Program-made: the position numbers and the translations under genes
The notes under the pieces: generated by a model
Told to the model about the DNA's origin: nothing
Seen by the model: the letters and a program-made list of their open reading frames with translations, nothing else
The model's database searches: none
Shown here: piece by piece, positions 8,091 through 15,816 of the stretch
How the letters are laid out: the number at the start of each line of letters is the position of its first letter
How positions within the stretch are numbered: position 1 is the stretch's first letter
Source of the DNA: Phormidium tenue FACHB-886
GTDB lineage: Bacteria; Cyanobacteriota; Cyanobacteriia; Elainellales; Elainellaceae
Direction of reading: 5' to 3'
Assembly: GCF_014764505.1 (NCBI RefSeq)
Contig: NZ_JACXWX010000056.1
Coordinates: forward strand, 1-32,973
Length of the DNA stretch: 32,973 nt

Positions 8091-8420
8091 GTGCTGCGTT
8101 TCCATACCGCAAAAACTAAAAACCGTGCGACTCTAGCCTTTCGTCAAGCTGCCGCTGCGCTACAACACTTCTATAATGCCCTTAGCCAGGTTTATTGACG
8201 GATGCAAACCAATCTCGATACATCCAAGGTGATACTGCTGGTGCTCACAAGCTAGCTCGGATTGTTTGCTATTTACTCAAAGAGCGGGTGCCTTATGAAG
8301 CGATTTCCACTGCTCAAGCAGATGTTCAATGTCGGGAACGAATGCTTAAACAACCGCAACGGAAAGCACGGCGTTCGGGGCAAAACTCGTCCTTGTGTGC
8401 CCAAGTCCTCGGTAGGATGT
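8091..8420 (+). pseudogene. C-terminal remnant of an IS110-family transposase
   Basis: Pieces of the IS110 C-terminal (Transposase_20) region can be followed across frames: KTKNRATLAFRQAAAALQ, NALSQVY, then after a stop and a frame change GAHKLARIVCYLLKERVPYE, followed by AQADVQCRERMLKQ. It has stops and frameshifts and lacks the N-terminal DEDD catalytic part. Remnant only. Confidence 0.75.
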
Positions 8421-8472
8421 AATCTCGCCACCGAGAACTTGAAAGCATTCATTCGCTATCTTTCCTGCGCCC

Positions 8473-9303
8473 TTATCTATAATCAGTAGATTCAGCCAGA
8501 GCACGCCATTGTGCCGTTTCTTGCTCAACGTAAGCGTTCTTCTGGGCAATGGCTTTCAGGGTGTCTGTGCCGAGCGGCAACCGGAGAGGGGGAGTCTCAG
8601 CATTCGCGAGCTGAAGCATTGCCTGGGCAAGCTTGGTGGGGTCTCCCGGTTGTTGATAGCTCAGTTCAGATGCGATTTTACGAACTTTACCGACCGTGCC
8701 CACGTAATCAGGAATTTCCATTGCAGTACGCTGGAGCGAGCTGCCATCGAGAAAACCGGTCCGGAAGTAGCCCGGCTCGACCACAGTCGCATGGATGCCC
8801 AGAGGCGCTAATTCATCATGCAGCGCTTCGGTAATCCCTTCAACCGCAAACTTGGTTGAGGAGTAGATGCCCCACCCTGGAGTGGAACGATAGCCCCCGA
8901 TCGACGAGAGGTTAATGATGTGTCCAGAGCGGCGCTGACGCATACTGGGCAATACCGCACGGATCACATTCAACAGCCCGAAGACATTCGTGCGATAGAC
9001 CCGCTCAACCTCTTGGGCACTGGTTTCTTCGACGCCGCCCAGGATACCGAATCCGGCATTGTTGACTAATACATCGATCTGCCCAAAGCGTTCCAGTCCT
9101 GCTGCCACTGCCGCTTGCACCTGCGCCTCATCGGTAATATCCAGGCTCAGCGTCAACACATTCGGGTTCGACTCAAATTGCTCCAGGTCAGTTTTTTTGC
9201 GGGCGGTTGCAATTAATTGGTCTCCTGCTGCCAAAACAGCAGTCGCGATTTCGGCACCAATTCCACGGGAAGCACCTGTAATGAACCATGTCTTCTGAGC
9301 CAT
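8473..9303 (-). CDS. Short-chain dehydrogenase/reductase (classical SDR)
   Basis: A 276-residue NAD(P)-dependent oxidoreductase, probably cytosolic. Visible: cofactor motif TGASRGIG (9-16), NNAG (81-84), Asn106, the Ser in NLSS (about 133-134), and catalytic Tyr147/Lys151 in YSSTK. TARKK after the second strand suggests NADPH preference. The active site is complete; the substrate cannot be told. An AAGGAG precedes the ATG at 9303. Upstream lies a promoter region duplicated at 12.12-12.42 kb; the divergent AraC-type gene that should face it survives here only as its first codons (9519). It is probably still read from this promoter, but without a local regulator. Confidence 0.92.
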   Translation of the reverse strand: MAQKTWFITGASRGIGAEIATAVLAAGDQLIATARKKTDLEQFESNPNVLTLSLDITDEAQVQAAVAAGLERFGQIDVLVNNAGFGILGGVEETSAQEVERVYRTNVFGLLNVIRAVLPSMRQRRSGHIINLSSIGGYRSTPGWGIYSSTKFAVEGITEALHDELAPLGIHATVVEPGYFRTGFLDGSSLQRTAMEIPDYVGTVGKVRKIASELSYQQPGDPTKLAQAMLQLANAETPPLRLPLGTDTLKAIAQKNAYVEQETAQWRALAESTDYR

Positions 9304-9545
9304 TTGTCTATCTCCTTGATTGCCTTATCCTTTCATTACCTTTCTGGTATGGATTTATCATAGGCTCTAGAGAAAAAGTTCTAAATACATAAACTTTGCA
9401 GATTATTGCCTAATTTTCTCAAGCAGGAGGATGGTGCTCAAAAGAATCCTTAATAGGCGCAGCAAAACGCTGAGAGGAATGTCTATGACACGCCGCTCAG
9501 CGTTTACGAGGACCCAGTATGACAGATGAAGTCCTAAAGCACGAG
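9240..9545. repeat. Duplicated SDR/AraC divergent promoter region, copy 1
   Basis: About 300 bp closely matching 12120-12420 in the same orientation: the 5' end of the SDR gene, the intergenic region (shared TTTGCAGATTATTGCCTAAT) and the first codons of the AraC gene. Compared with copy 2, three bases are missing where copy 2 has TATAAT. Confidence 0.85.
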
Positions 9546-9560
9546 ATAAAGCACGAGGCT
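9519..9560 (+). pseudogene. 5' stub of an AraC-family regulator
   Basis: Reads MTDEVLKHE, matching MVNEFLKHE at the start of the intact AraC-type gene at 12396, with the same upstream GAGGACC. After the LKHE codons homology ends and IS6-B transposase debris follows. No function remains. Confidence 0.75.
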
Positions 9561-9564
9561 ACGC

Positions 9565-9740
9565 TTTCCGATGCCTTACACTTGCGGTTTCTACATCCTA
9601 TTCATTGCTTCGATTCCACTCAAGGTTCGTTTCGCGCTACTGAATGGTTTGAATTCCATAATTGGCTTCACAATTCGCTGGATTGCTCGATGATCCTGCT
9701 CAATCACGTTATTCAAATACTTGCTTTGCAGTCATTCAGT
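9565..9740 (-). pseudogene. IS6-family (IS240-like) transposase C-terminal remnant
   Basis: On the minus strand reads LQSKYLNNVIEQDHRAIQRI, then VKPIMEFKPFSSAKRTLSGI and EAMNRM, the Glu-containing C-terminal block of IS6-family transposases (compare KYLNNIIEQDHR). It replaced the body of the AraC copy 1. Confidence 0.85.
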
Positions 9741-9772
9741 GCAGGTTCAGCAGCAGCGTTGGAAGATGGAGC

Positions 9773-10237
9773 TTAAACAGACAGGGGTGCTCCAACGATC
9801 CACGTGTCATGCTGTCGTGCAAGCTCTGTCCAACCTTCAGGCGGCGTTTGACCGATTAGGGGAAAGAATTCGTCGATGCCACCGGGGACAAAGGTGCCGA
9901 GCATCCGAGCCCTTCCGGGTCCAAGATTCACCCATCCATGCACGGTGTTACGGGGTACCACAACCGAGGTTCCGGGTCCGACCTCAAACTCTTCGCCCGC
10001 ACAGTGAAAGCGAAATCTACCTTCAAGGATTTCAAAGATCTCTTCCCGATCTTTGTGATAGTGGAGTGGTGGTCCTGAGAACGGTGGAACATCCACTTCA
10101 ATAATTGTGAAAGCCCCATCGACATCTTTACTATGGACGCGGATAGCCATCTGCTCGTCGAGCATTGTATCAAACCAGTCGAGGTTCTCGCTCTGTCCGA
10201 CAATTGCAACTTTGCTTTGACTGAATTGAGTACTCAT
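9773..10237 (-). CDS. Cupin-domain protein
   Basis: A 154-residue single-domain cupin, probably cytosolic and metal-binding. Motif 1 is PPLHYHKDREEIFEILEG (His59, His61, Glu65/66), motif 2 VVPRNTVHGWVN (His100), and a hydrophobic barrel lies between. The start at 10237 lies 22 bp after the FAD oxidase stop on the same strand, so the two are very probably co-transcribed. Cupins paired with flavin oxidases often act on or bind small oxygenated metabolites; the substrate here is unknown. IS6 debris lies downstream. Confidence 0.85.
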   Translation of the reverse strand: MSTQFSQSKVAIVGQSENLDWFDTMLDEQMAIRVHSKDVDGAFTIIEVDVPPFSGPPLHYHKDREEIFEILEGRFRFHCAGEEFEVGPGTSVVVPRNTVHGWVNLGPGRARMLGTFVPGGIDEFFPLIGQTPPEGWTELARQHDTWIVGAPLSV

Positions 10238-10259
10238 TGTTTTAGAGGTAAAGGTAGCG

Positions 10260-11756
10260 TTATGAATTTACTGGGGTGACAAGCATCGCTGGAGTAGCGG
10301 TGGGTTTGATATTCTGGTTGCGATGAAACAGATTGGTGGGGTCATACTGATTCTTGAGCGCCACCAGTCGCTCGTATGTGGCAGTCGGATAGACTTCACG
10401 AATCCGCTGCTCCCCCTCATCCGCCAGGAAGCCCACATAAGCACCGTTAGCGTAGGGTAAGAGCGCCCGAAAGACTCGCTGGGTGCGGGCATCAAGACTG
10501 GCAGCATCAGCCGATAGCGGTGCGAAGTGAGTGATTAATACCATGCCCTGTTTGTCACGGTGAGCAAAGGCTGTTGCATCAGGTGCGATCCGACTCATAG
10601 CGCCACCCAAGACACGCAGGGTGATCAGCGTTTCAGGAGACAGAATGGATTGAGCGGATTCAACTAATGTGTGGATCATTTCGTCGGAGAAAGTCTCGAA
10701 AAACCGCGATCGCGAATGATGTTGGAAGCCAGGGATCTCACCAGCTGCTGTGAGTGCAAAAATAGCCGAATAAGGCATGGGGGCAATCAGGTCGGCGATC
10801 GGGGTGGCAATCTGACGTAGGGGAGCCACAACCCGCTCACCCTCGTTGATGTCACCGGTGTAGCAGACCATAATCACGACGACTGGGGTGCCCTGCTTAT
10901 CGGGTGGGATGAAAGGGGCGGGAGGTGCCAGCATGACCAACACTTCAGTGGAAAGTTCATCCGGTGCTGCCGCTGCTAGACGGGTGTACTCCCGCAGGAT
11001 ACGCTCTGCCTCCGTTGCCTCATAAAAGACGGCACCGCCCAGAACAGTTCCACCTGGATGCAGGTTTACCTCGAAAGCGGTCGCAATACCGAAGTTACCA
11101 CCGCCTCCGCGCAGTCCCCAGAACAGCTCAGGATGCTCATCAGCACTGGCACGCAGCAATTGTCCATCCGCTGTAACCAGTTCCACTGCTTGCAGGCGAT
11201 CGATCGTTAAACCATAGGCACGGACCATCCAGCCAATGCCGCCGCCGAGCAGCAAACCACCTACACCCACAGAGGCAACGTCGCCTGCCGTCAATGCCAA
11301 TCCAAAGGGCTGGAGCTTTTCGGCGACTTCACCCCAGGTCAGACCGGGTTCCAGACGGGCTGTGTGGCGTACTGAGTCAATCGTCATCGTCTTCATCTGG
11401 GAAAGATCAATCACCAGTCCACCGGTATTGGTGCCATGTCCGGCTGCACTATGCCCTCCGCTCCGCACAGAGAGCGTCATTGCCTGCTCGCGGGCAAAAT
11501 TGACGGCAACTTTAACATCTTCTGCATCAGCACAGCGCACGATCGCAGCGGGATAGCCATCAAAGCTACCATTCCAGACTTTTCGTTCTGCTTCATAAGC
11601 AGGGTTATCAGGCAGGATCAGTTCACCTCGGATCTTCGAGGCGAGTACCTCGATCGATTCTTTGTGGTCATGCTGATCCTCTGGTGGAAATGTGATTTGA
11701 ACATGAGTTTGTTCATTTTGCTCGTATTGAACAGTTCCTTGATATTGTTCTGACAT
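10260..11756 (-). CDS. FAD-binding oxidoreductase with berberine-bridge (BBE) C-terminus
   Basis: A 498-residue PCMH-type FAD oxidase. Visible: VRSGGHS (97-103), whose His102 is the usual covalent FAD attachment; PGLTWGEV; the GGLLLGGGIGWMVRAYGL flavin-binding loop; LFWGLRGGGGNFGIAT; and the C-terminal BBE segment YDPTNLFHRNQNI. The second (Cys) attachment site of bicovalent enzymes is not evident, so FAD is probably held by the His only. There is no signal peptide. Such enzymes oxidise sugars or secondary metabolites with oxygen; the substrate is not predictable. It is first in a two-gene unit with the cupin. A 7-bp inverted repeat TGTTCAT/ATGAACA (11798-11825) lies upstream of the ATG as a possible operator. 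Confidence 0.92.
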   Translation of the reverse strand: MSEQYQGTVQYEQNEQTHVQITFPPEDQHDHKESIEVLASKIRGELILPDNPAYEAERKVWNGSFDGYPAAIVRCADAEDVKVAVNFAREQAMTLSVRSGGHSAAGHGTNTGGLVIDLSQMKTMTIDSVRHTARLEPGLTWGEVAEKLQPFGLALTAGDVASVGVGGLLLGGGIGWMVRAYGLTIDRLQAVELVTADGQLLRASADEHPELFWGLRGGGGNFGIATAFEVNLHPGGTVLGGAVFYEATEAERILREYTRLAAAAPDELSTEVLVMLAPPAPFIPPDKQGTPVVVIMVCYTGDINEGERVVAPLRQIATPIADLIAPMPYSAIFALTAAGEIPGFQHHSRSRFFETFSDEMIHTLVESAQSILSPETLITLRVLGGAMSRIAPDATAFAHRDKQGMVLITHFAPLSADAASLDARTQRVFRALLPYANGAYVGFLADEGEQRIREVYPTATYERLVALKNQYDPTNLFHRNQNIKPTATPAMLVTPVNS

Positions 11757-11797
11757 TAGTTACTTCCTTTCATTGTTGAGAGACATGAGAATACTCC

Positions 11798-11825
11798 TGT
11801 TCATCATTGAGCTGTGTCATGAACA
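11798..11825. promoter_or_regulatory. Possible operator upstream of FAD oxidase
   Basis: TGTTCAT and ATGAACA form a perfect 7-bp inverted repeat with a 14-base spacer, about 40 bp before the oxidase start. Size and position suit a dimeric regulator, but there is no other support. Confidence 0.3.
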
Positions 11826-11976
11826 GTAATTGATTCACACCAACACACTCAGCCATTCACCATCTTTTGTGATGGCACGATAACGCCGCTATCAGTGGCG
11901 ATCGATTGTTCAGTAACAAAACTAGAAGTGCTGGAACAGAACCGCAGCAATCACAGATGACTCATCGCAGTCATGT

Positions 11977-12117
11977 TTAGATCAAGATGTCACCTGTGTC
12001 GTAGACATAATTAAAAGCATCTTGATCATGGAGAAGATGCGATCGTAAAAACAACCCACTCCAGCGTTCGATCGTCTCAATTGCTGTGGCTTGACCCAGT
12101 GTCGGGCGGTTTGGATT
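11977..12117 (-). pseudogene. Orphan C-terminal coding fragment fused to SDR stub
   Basis: An open stretch on the minus strand containing TAIETIERWSGLF and FLRSHLLHDQDAFNYVYD and ending ILI then TAA. Its left edge coincides with the break in the SDR copy 2 stub, in another frame. It looks like the last roughly 45 codons of a lost gene; the family was not recognised. Confidence 0.4.
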
Positions 12118-12176
12118 GCAGTTTCAGCACCAATTCCACGGGAAGCACCTGTAATGAACTATGTTGTTTGAGCCAT
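12118..12176 (-). pseudogene. 5' stub of a second SDR gene
   Basis: Reads MAQTT, stop, FITGASRGIGAETA, matching the first 20 residues of the intact SDR at 9303 (MAQKTWFITGASRGIG). The Trp codon has become TAG and homology ends after about 20 codons. An AAGGAG upstream is preserved. Non-functional. Confidence 0.85.
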
Positions 12177-12420
12177 CGGTCGCTCTCCTTTATTGCCTTA
12201 TCCTTTCATTGCCTTTCTGGCATGAATTCATCATAGGCTTTGGACAAAAGGTTCTGAATGCATAAACTTTGCAGATTATTGCCTAATTTTCTCAAATAGG
12301 AGAATGATGCGCAAAAGAATCCTCTATAATAGGCGCAGCAAAATGATGAGAGGAATGTCTCACGACCCGTCGCTAAGCATTTACGAGGACCTGGTATGGT
12401 AAATGAATTCCTAAAGCACG
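12120..12420. repeat. Duplicated SDR/AraC divergent promoter region, copy 2
   Basis: Direct repeat of 9240-9545. Here the AraC side is intact and the SDR side is broken. The two copies bracket the FAD oxidase/cupin unit. Confidence 0.85.
12325..12330 (+). promoter_or_regulatory. TATAAT -10 element for the AraC gene
   Basis: A perfect TATAAT 66 bp before the AraC ATG. In copy 1 the same place reads CCTTAATAGG because three bases are missing. No strong -35 was identified, as expected for an activator-dependent promoter. Confidence 0.5.
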
Positions 12421-13316
12421 AGACCACGATTGATGCTTGTCAGAAGCTGGCGGAATTAGTGAACCGCCACACAAATGGCAGAGGAAACGGTATCCACTCA
12501 ACGGCGATCGCTCAGTTGGAATTGATGCGGGAATCCGTGGCTCCTACGGCACTCCGCGCTGTGTATGAACCGACGCTTTGCATTATTCTTCAGGGTAAAA
12601 AAGAAACCTTACTGGGGCAGGAAACCTATCACTATGGTGCGGCTCAATACATTGTTGTCACTGTAGATTTGCCGCTCAGTGGAAATATTGTCGAAGCGAC
12701 ACCGGATAAGCCGTATCTATGCTTTAAGCTAAGCCTGGACGCAACTCAGCTTTGGCATATTATCGATCAACTCCAGCGCACTCCAGATCAAAAAGAAAGT
12801 TCAGTGAGAGGCTTGTTTGTAAGCGATGCAAATGCCCCGTTAATTGATTGTGCCACCCGACTCACACGGCTTCTGGATACACCTGAGGATATTCCATTCC
12901 TGGCACCGATGATGATTCGCGAAATCTATTACCGTCTTTTGATGGGCGATCAGAGCGAAGCGGTCTGGCAGATTGCGACCTCCGGCAGCTATATGCAGCG
13001 CATTGCAGCGGTGATTAAACAGATCAAAGCTGAGTTTGCAAAACCATTAAGCATGGATGATTTAGCAAAGCAAGCGAGTATGTCTTCTGCATCATTTCAT
13101 CGGCACTTTAAGGCAGTGACCTCTATGAGTCCGTTGCAATATCAAAAGCAGTTGAGGTTATTAGAAGCCCGTCGTCTGATGCTAGCTGAAGATGTGGATG
13201 CAACCCATGCAGCGTATCAGGTTGGTTATGAGAGTCCTTCTCAGTTCAATCGCGAATATTCCCGCATGTTTGGTGCGCCACCGAAGAAGGATGTTGATCG
13301 TTTACGAGTTGCCTGA
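12396..13316 (+). CDS. AraC-family transcriptional regulator
   Basis: A 306-residue regulator. The N-terminal half fits the AraC_N type (TALRAVYEPTLCIILQGKKE, then TYHYGAAQYIVVTVDLPLSG), a ligand-binding barrel. The C-terminal half holds the two helix-turn-helix units: MDDLAKQASMSSASFHRHFK and AAYQVGYESPSQFNREYSRM. GAGG precedes the ATG by 7 bases. It faces the SDR copy 2 stub and, beyond it, the FAD oxidase/cupin unit, which is its most likely present target; the intact SDR at 9303 still carries the same promoter region and may be controlled in trans. Complete and apparently functional. Confidence 0.92.
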   Translation: MVNEFLKHETTIDACQKLAELVNRHTNGRGNGIHSTAIAQLELMRESVAPTALRAVYEPTLCIILQGKKETLLGQETYHYGAAQYIVVTVDLPLSGNIVEATPDKPYLCFKLSLDATQLWHIIDQLQRTPDQKESSVRGLFVSDANAPLIDCATRLTRLLDTPEDIPFLAPMMIREIYYRLLMGDQSEAVWQIATSGSYMQRIAAVIKQIKAEFAKPLSMDDLAKQASMSSASFHRHFKAVTSMSPLQYQKQLRLLEARRLMLAEDVDATHAAYQVGYESPSQFNREYSRMFGAPPKKDVDRLRVA

Positions 13317-13451
13317 GTATTGCCTATTAGGCGATCGCTGAAATTAACGTTAAACTGAGTAGCTCCGTACATAACAACCCTGCTGCATCGGAACGAATCC
13401 AAGCGATCGTTGAGTTGCAACCTTTGCTGCGTCTGATGAGCAGAAAGGGTA
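13317..13451. other. Short stretch between AraC and IS6-A fragment
   Basis: A plus-strand reading ASERIQAIVELQPLLRLM looks helical but was not recognised and has no start or end. It may be debris of the gene that the IS6-A fragment cut. Confidence 0.25.
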
Positions 13452-13781
13452 AACTTGAACCCTCGCAGCAGGAAGAATTCTGCAATGTCGCGAAAGCTCA
13501 GCTTGTAGCGCAATCGGCACAGCAGGACTTGGAACACGATATCGGTGGGTACTTCGATAAAGTTGAAAGGCGTGCCGGTGCGCTCATTGAAGGTGCGATG
13601 ACAATCCCTGCAGCGAAACATGGCATAGCTCAGGCTCGTTATGCGTTGCAAGCGGATGATGCGGCTGAGCCACAATCAGGGCAGTTCATAGAGCGTTCGC
13701 TGGGCGGAGATTAGGGGTAGTAGCCAGTCTATCAAGTCGGGGGTTCTGCCTTCAATTTGAGTACCGAGTTCTGACAGTTTC
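13452..13781 (-). mobile_element. IS6-A fragment with transposase N-terminus
   Basis: Ends at 13781 with the GAAACTGTCAGA repeat (reverse). The coding part matches the intact copy: SYAMFRCRDCHRTFNERTG, then VFQVLLCRLRYKLSFRDIAE and FFLLRGFKFT, where homology stops. All DDE residues are missing. Confidence 0.85.
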
Positions 13782-13784
13782 CAA

Positions 13785-14185
13785 GTGACCAGCGAACTGC
13801 CCTCTCGCCTATTCTCCGGACGGCACAAACCGGATCAGCTGCCACAGCGATCGATCAACAGGGCAGACAACGCTATGAAGCCGCGCAATATGCTGAAGCC
13901 GTTGCACTTTGGCAACAGCCCATCGGGGACTTTAATGCGATCGCGTTTTATCAACAGGCAGCCACTCACTCTATACTGACTGCCGTTCCCGTTCAATTTC
14001 ACCAATTCAATCTATTGTTAGACACTCACCGACCAGAAGCAGCGCGATTGCTCCTACCGCAAATTCAGAGACAGATTGATAGCTAACTCCTCAGCCGCGC
14101 CGCCGTTTACGCCCGAATTGATTACGCTCAAAGCCTGATGAAACTGAACAATCAGGATGCGAACCATCAACGCATTCAAACTTAA
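13785..14185 (+). pseudogene. N-terminal remnant of a TPR/CHAT-type protein
   Basis: One frame reads AIDQQGRQRYEAAQYAEAVA, then LWQQ..., FHQFNLLLDTHRPEAARLLL, PQIQRQIDS, stop (TAA), LLSRAAVYARIDYAQSLMKL. This is the beginning of the TPR region typical of large cyanobacterial CHAT-domain proteins. The start and the whole CHAT part are missing, and one stop interrupts the rest. Confidence 0.65.
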
Positions 14186-14526
14186 TTTGGGGTTGCTTCG
14201 AGACGGAATGAGTGCTTTTTCAGAGGAATTAGGGCGATTCAATCATTTGTTCCTTGGTTTTCAGGAGAAGTAAATCCATTTCAGAGAACGGGATGATTCT
14301 TCGCCAGAATCCTCTTAAAATCACCAGCATTGGATGTTTCTGGCAGAGCGAACAGAACTATAGAATTGAACGCGCTTTATTTATTTTATGGCAAATTAAT
14401 ATTAGGCGCTATGATTAAGGGAAGTGATAAAATCGTAATGTTGGCAATAGTAGCGTAAATTCTACTATTAACACTTACTATAAAGCTTTATTACTAGCTG
14501 AATATTCAATTCAATAGGTGAGCAAA
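14186..14526. other. AT-rich intergenic region upstream of the DUF3134-like gene
   Basis: No gene seen. The last 130 bp are markedly AT-rich and probably carry the promoter of the 14527 gene, but no confident -35/-10 pair could be chosen. Confidence 0.35.
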
Positions 14527-14748
14527 ATGGTTACGCTATTCAACAACCCTGCTCTCCATGAAGTGCCGCAGAACCAGCTGTCGCCGATTATTCCTCCCAG
14601 AGAAAATGAGTCTATCTTTGATTGGATCGAGAGTATAGACCGATTCAAGCCCTATGAATCCTATGAATCGTTCAGCGATGAGGCGATTGAAGAATTGGAA
14701 GAATTAATCGGGCCATCTGTTTATGAATTAGACCAGGAGGAAGAGTAG
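14527..14748 (+). CDS. Small acidic cyanobacterial protein, DUF3134-like
   Basis: A 73-residue acidic protein. The N-terminal NNPALHEVPQNQLSPIIPP followed by SIFDWIES fits the cyanobacteria-specific DUF3134 pattern (NPAL..P.N..APVIP...S.LDWLE) as remembered. The C-terminus is Glu-rich (DEAIEELEELIG, then YELDQEEE). A GTG nine bases upstream also opens the frame, but it overlaps the AGGTGA that serves as a Shine-Dalgarno for the ATG, so ATG 14527 is preferred. A 9-bp tandem repeat encodes YESYES. Function is unknown. Confidence 0.65.
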   Translation: MVTLFNNPALHEVPQNQLSPIIPPRENESIFDWIESIDRFKPYESYESFSDEAIEELEELIGPSVYELDQEEE

Positions 14749-15263
14749 AGATTAAAGGGCAACATTAATTTCCTAAAATAGCAATTTTGCAGATTGATAC
14801 GAGGAAGAAGTTGGAGATCGTCTGGTGCCATTTCGTAGATCCCGCGTAGACACTTCTAATGCCGATCTCCTTGCTCAACACACAATTTCACAGCTTGGGT
14901 ACCGATAATCGCTACATCAACTTTCCCTTTGGTTGAAAAATAGCTGCCTGAGATTGAATGCCAAATCCAACGCCGATCGGAAGTTAAACCAATGCATAAA
15001 CCGATTCAATATATCGATCAAATTGCGTTGAATTTGGCGTTTTACGTCCGGTCCCACTTATAAACGGTACAGTAGGTCATTCCACCTGTGCTTTTAGCAA
15101 TTGGGTTTGCTGATGCTGCTTGGTGATTTCGGCAGCGAAGCAAAGGCAATCATTGATCATTGTTCCAGCTGGAATGACCAATTAATTTGCGTTCAGCAAT
15201 ATGGAGCCATTTGCGATCGCTTCTAACAAAGGAACTGGAGTTCAATTAATTCGACTCTTGCCT
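14749..15263. other. Gene-poor region with an inverted repeat
   Basis: About 500 bp without a convincing coding frame. It contains the 14-bp inverted repeat at 15075-15179 listed separately and a HIP1 octamer near 15218. Confidence 0.35.
15075..15179. repeat. 14-bp inverted repeat with 77-bp spacer
   Basis: GGTCATTCCACCTG and CAGCTGGAATGACC are inverted repeats with one mismatch. No coding frame fills the spacer. It could be a small non-autonomous mobile element or a structured RNA. Confidence 0.4.
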
Positions 15264-15716
15264 TCACATTGATTTATCCTTCAGGATTTCCATTGCCACT
15301 CGATAAGCTGCGTTCTTGTTCACATTAATGACTCGTGGAGACTGAGTGTGCTGAGCCTTGAGCACTTTACGAAAGCATCTTGCTGCTGCCTTGCCATCCC
15401 GCTTGGCGCTCGTGTCGTAAGTCAAGGGTATTGTCTTCTGAATCGACTGCTCGGTAAAGGTACTTCCACACCACGTTCCTGCATCATCTTCTCCAGGTCT
15501 CGATAGCTGAGGGAGTAGCGGTGAGTCCAGTCCTGCAGGTAGGTTTCCCGACGTAGGAAACTGGCGAACCCGAAGGACAGTACCAGCGGACGTTGAGCAG
15601 GATAATTTCAGGCAGAAAGTGCCGCCACTTAAACAGAGCAGGAGTAGACATCGGAGGAAGAAAAGGCAAGGTTAGGGCTATCTACCTTACCACCCATCAG
15701 TTTTTGCGACACAACC
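15264..15716 (-). pseudogene. Degenerate IS6-family (IS6-B) element
   Basis: The right end reads GGTTGTGTCGCAAAAACTG in reverse. It is followed by MSTPALFKWRHFLPEIILLN then VRWY (IS6 N-terminus), an inserted palindromic repeat (15541-15576), RYSLSYRDLEKMMQERGVEV, a large deletion, then KYLYRAVDSEDNTLDL and AQHTQSPRVINVNKNAAYRV. The middle, with most of the DDE core, is gone. Confidence 0.85.
15541..15576. repeat. Palindromic repeat inserted in IS6-B transposase remnant
   Basis: Starts AGGTTTCCCGACGTAGGAAA and ends AACCCGAAGG, with GGTTTCC/GGAAAC dyad symmetry. It interrupts the IS6 N-terminal coding sequence between VRWY and YSLSYRDLE. Confidence 0.6.
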
Positions 15717-15798
15717 TGCTTTGGTCTGGGAGCGACTGTTGTTGGCGTAGATTGAGGGGCTTGTGGTGGTAACGAGTTGTCTGGATTGATGTTCATCT
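15717..15798 (-). pseudogene. 5' stub of a gene cut by the IS6-B end
   Basis: Reads MNINPDNSLPPQAPQSTPTT then VAPRPKQ before entering the IS6-B terminal repeat at 15716. Pro/Gln/Thr-rich start typical of a disordered leader. An AGAGAGGAA Shine-Dalgarno lies upstream. Before the IS256 insertion this start lay about 25 bp after the TPR gene stop, so it was probably the next gene of that operon. Confidence 0.55.
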
Positions 15799-15816
15799 GA
15801 CGATTCCTCTCTAATT

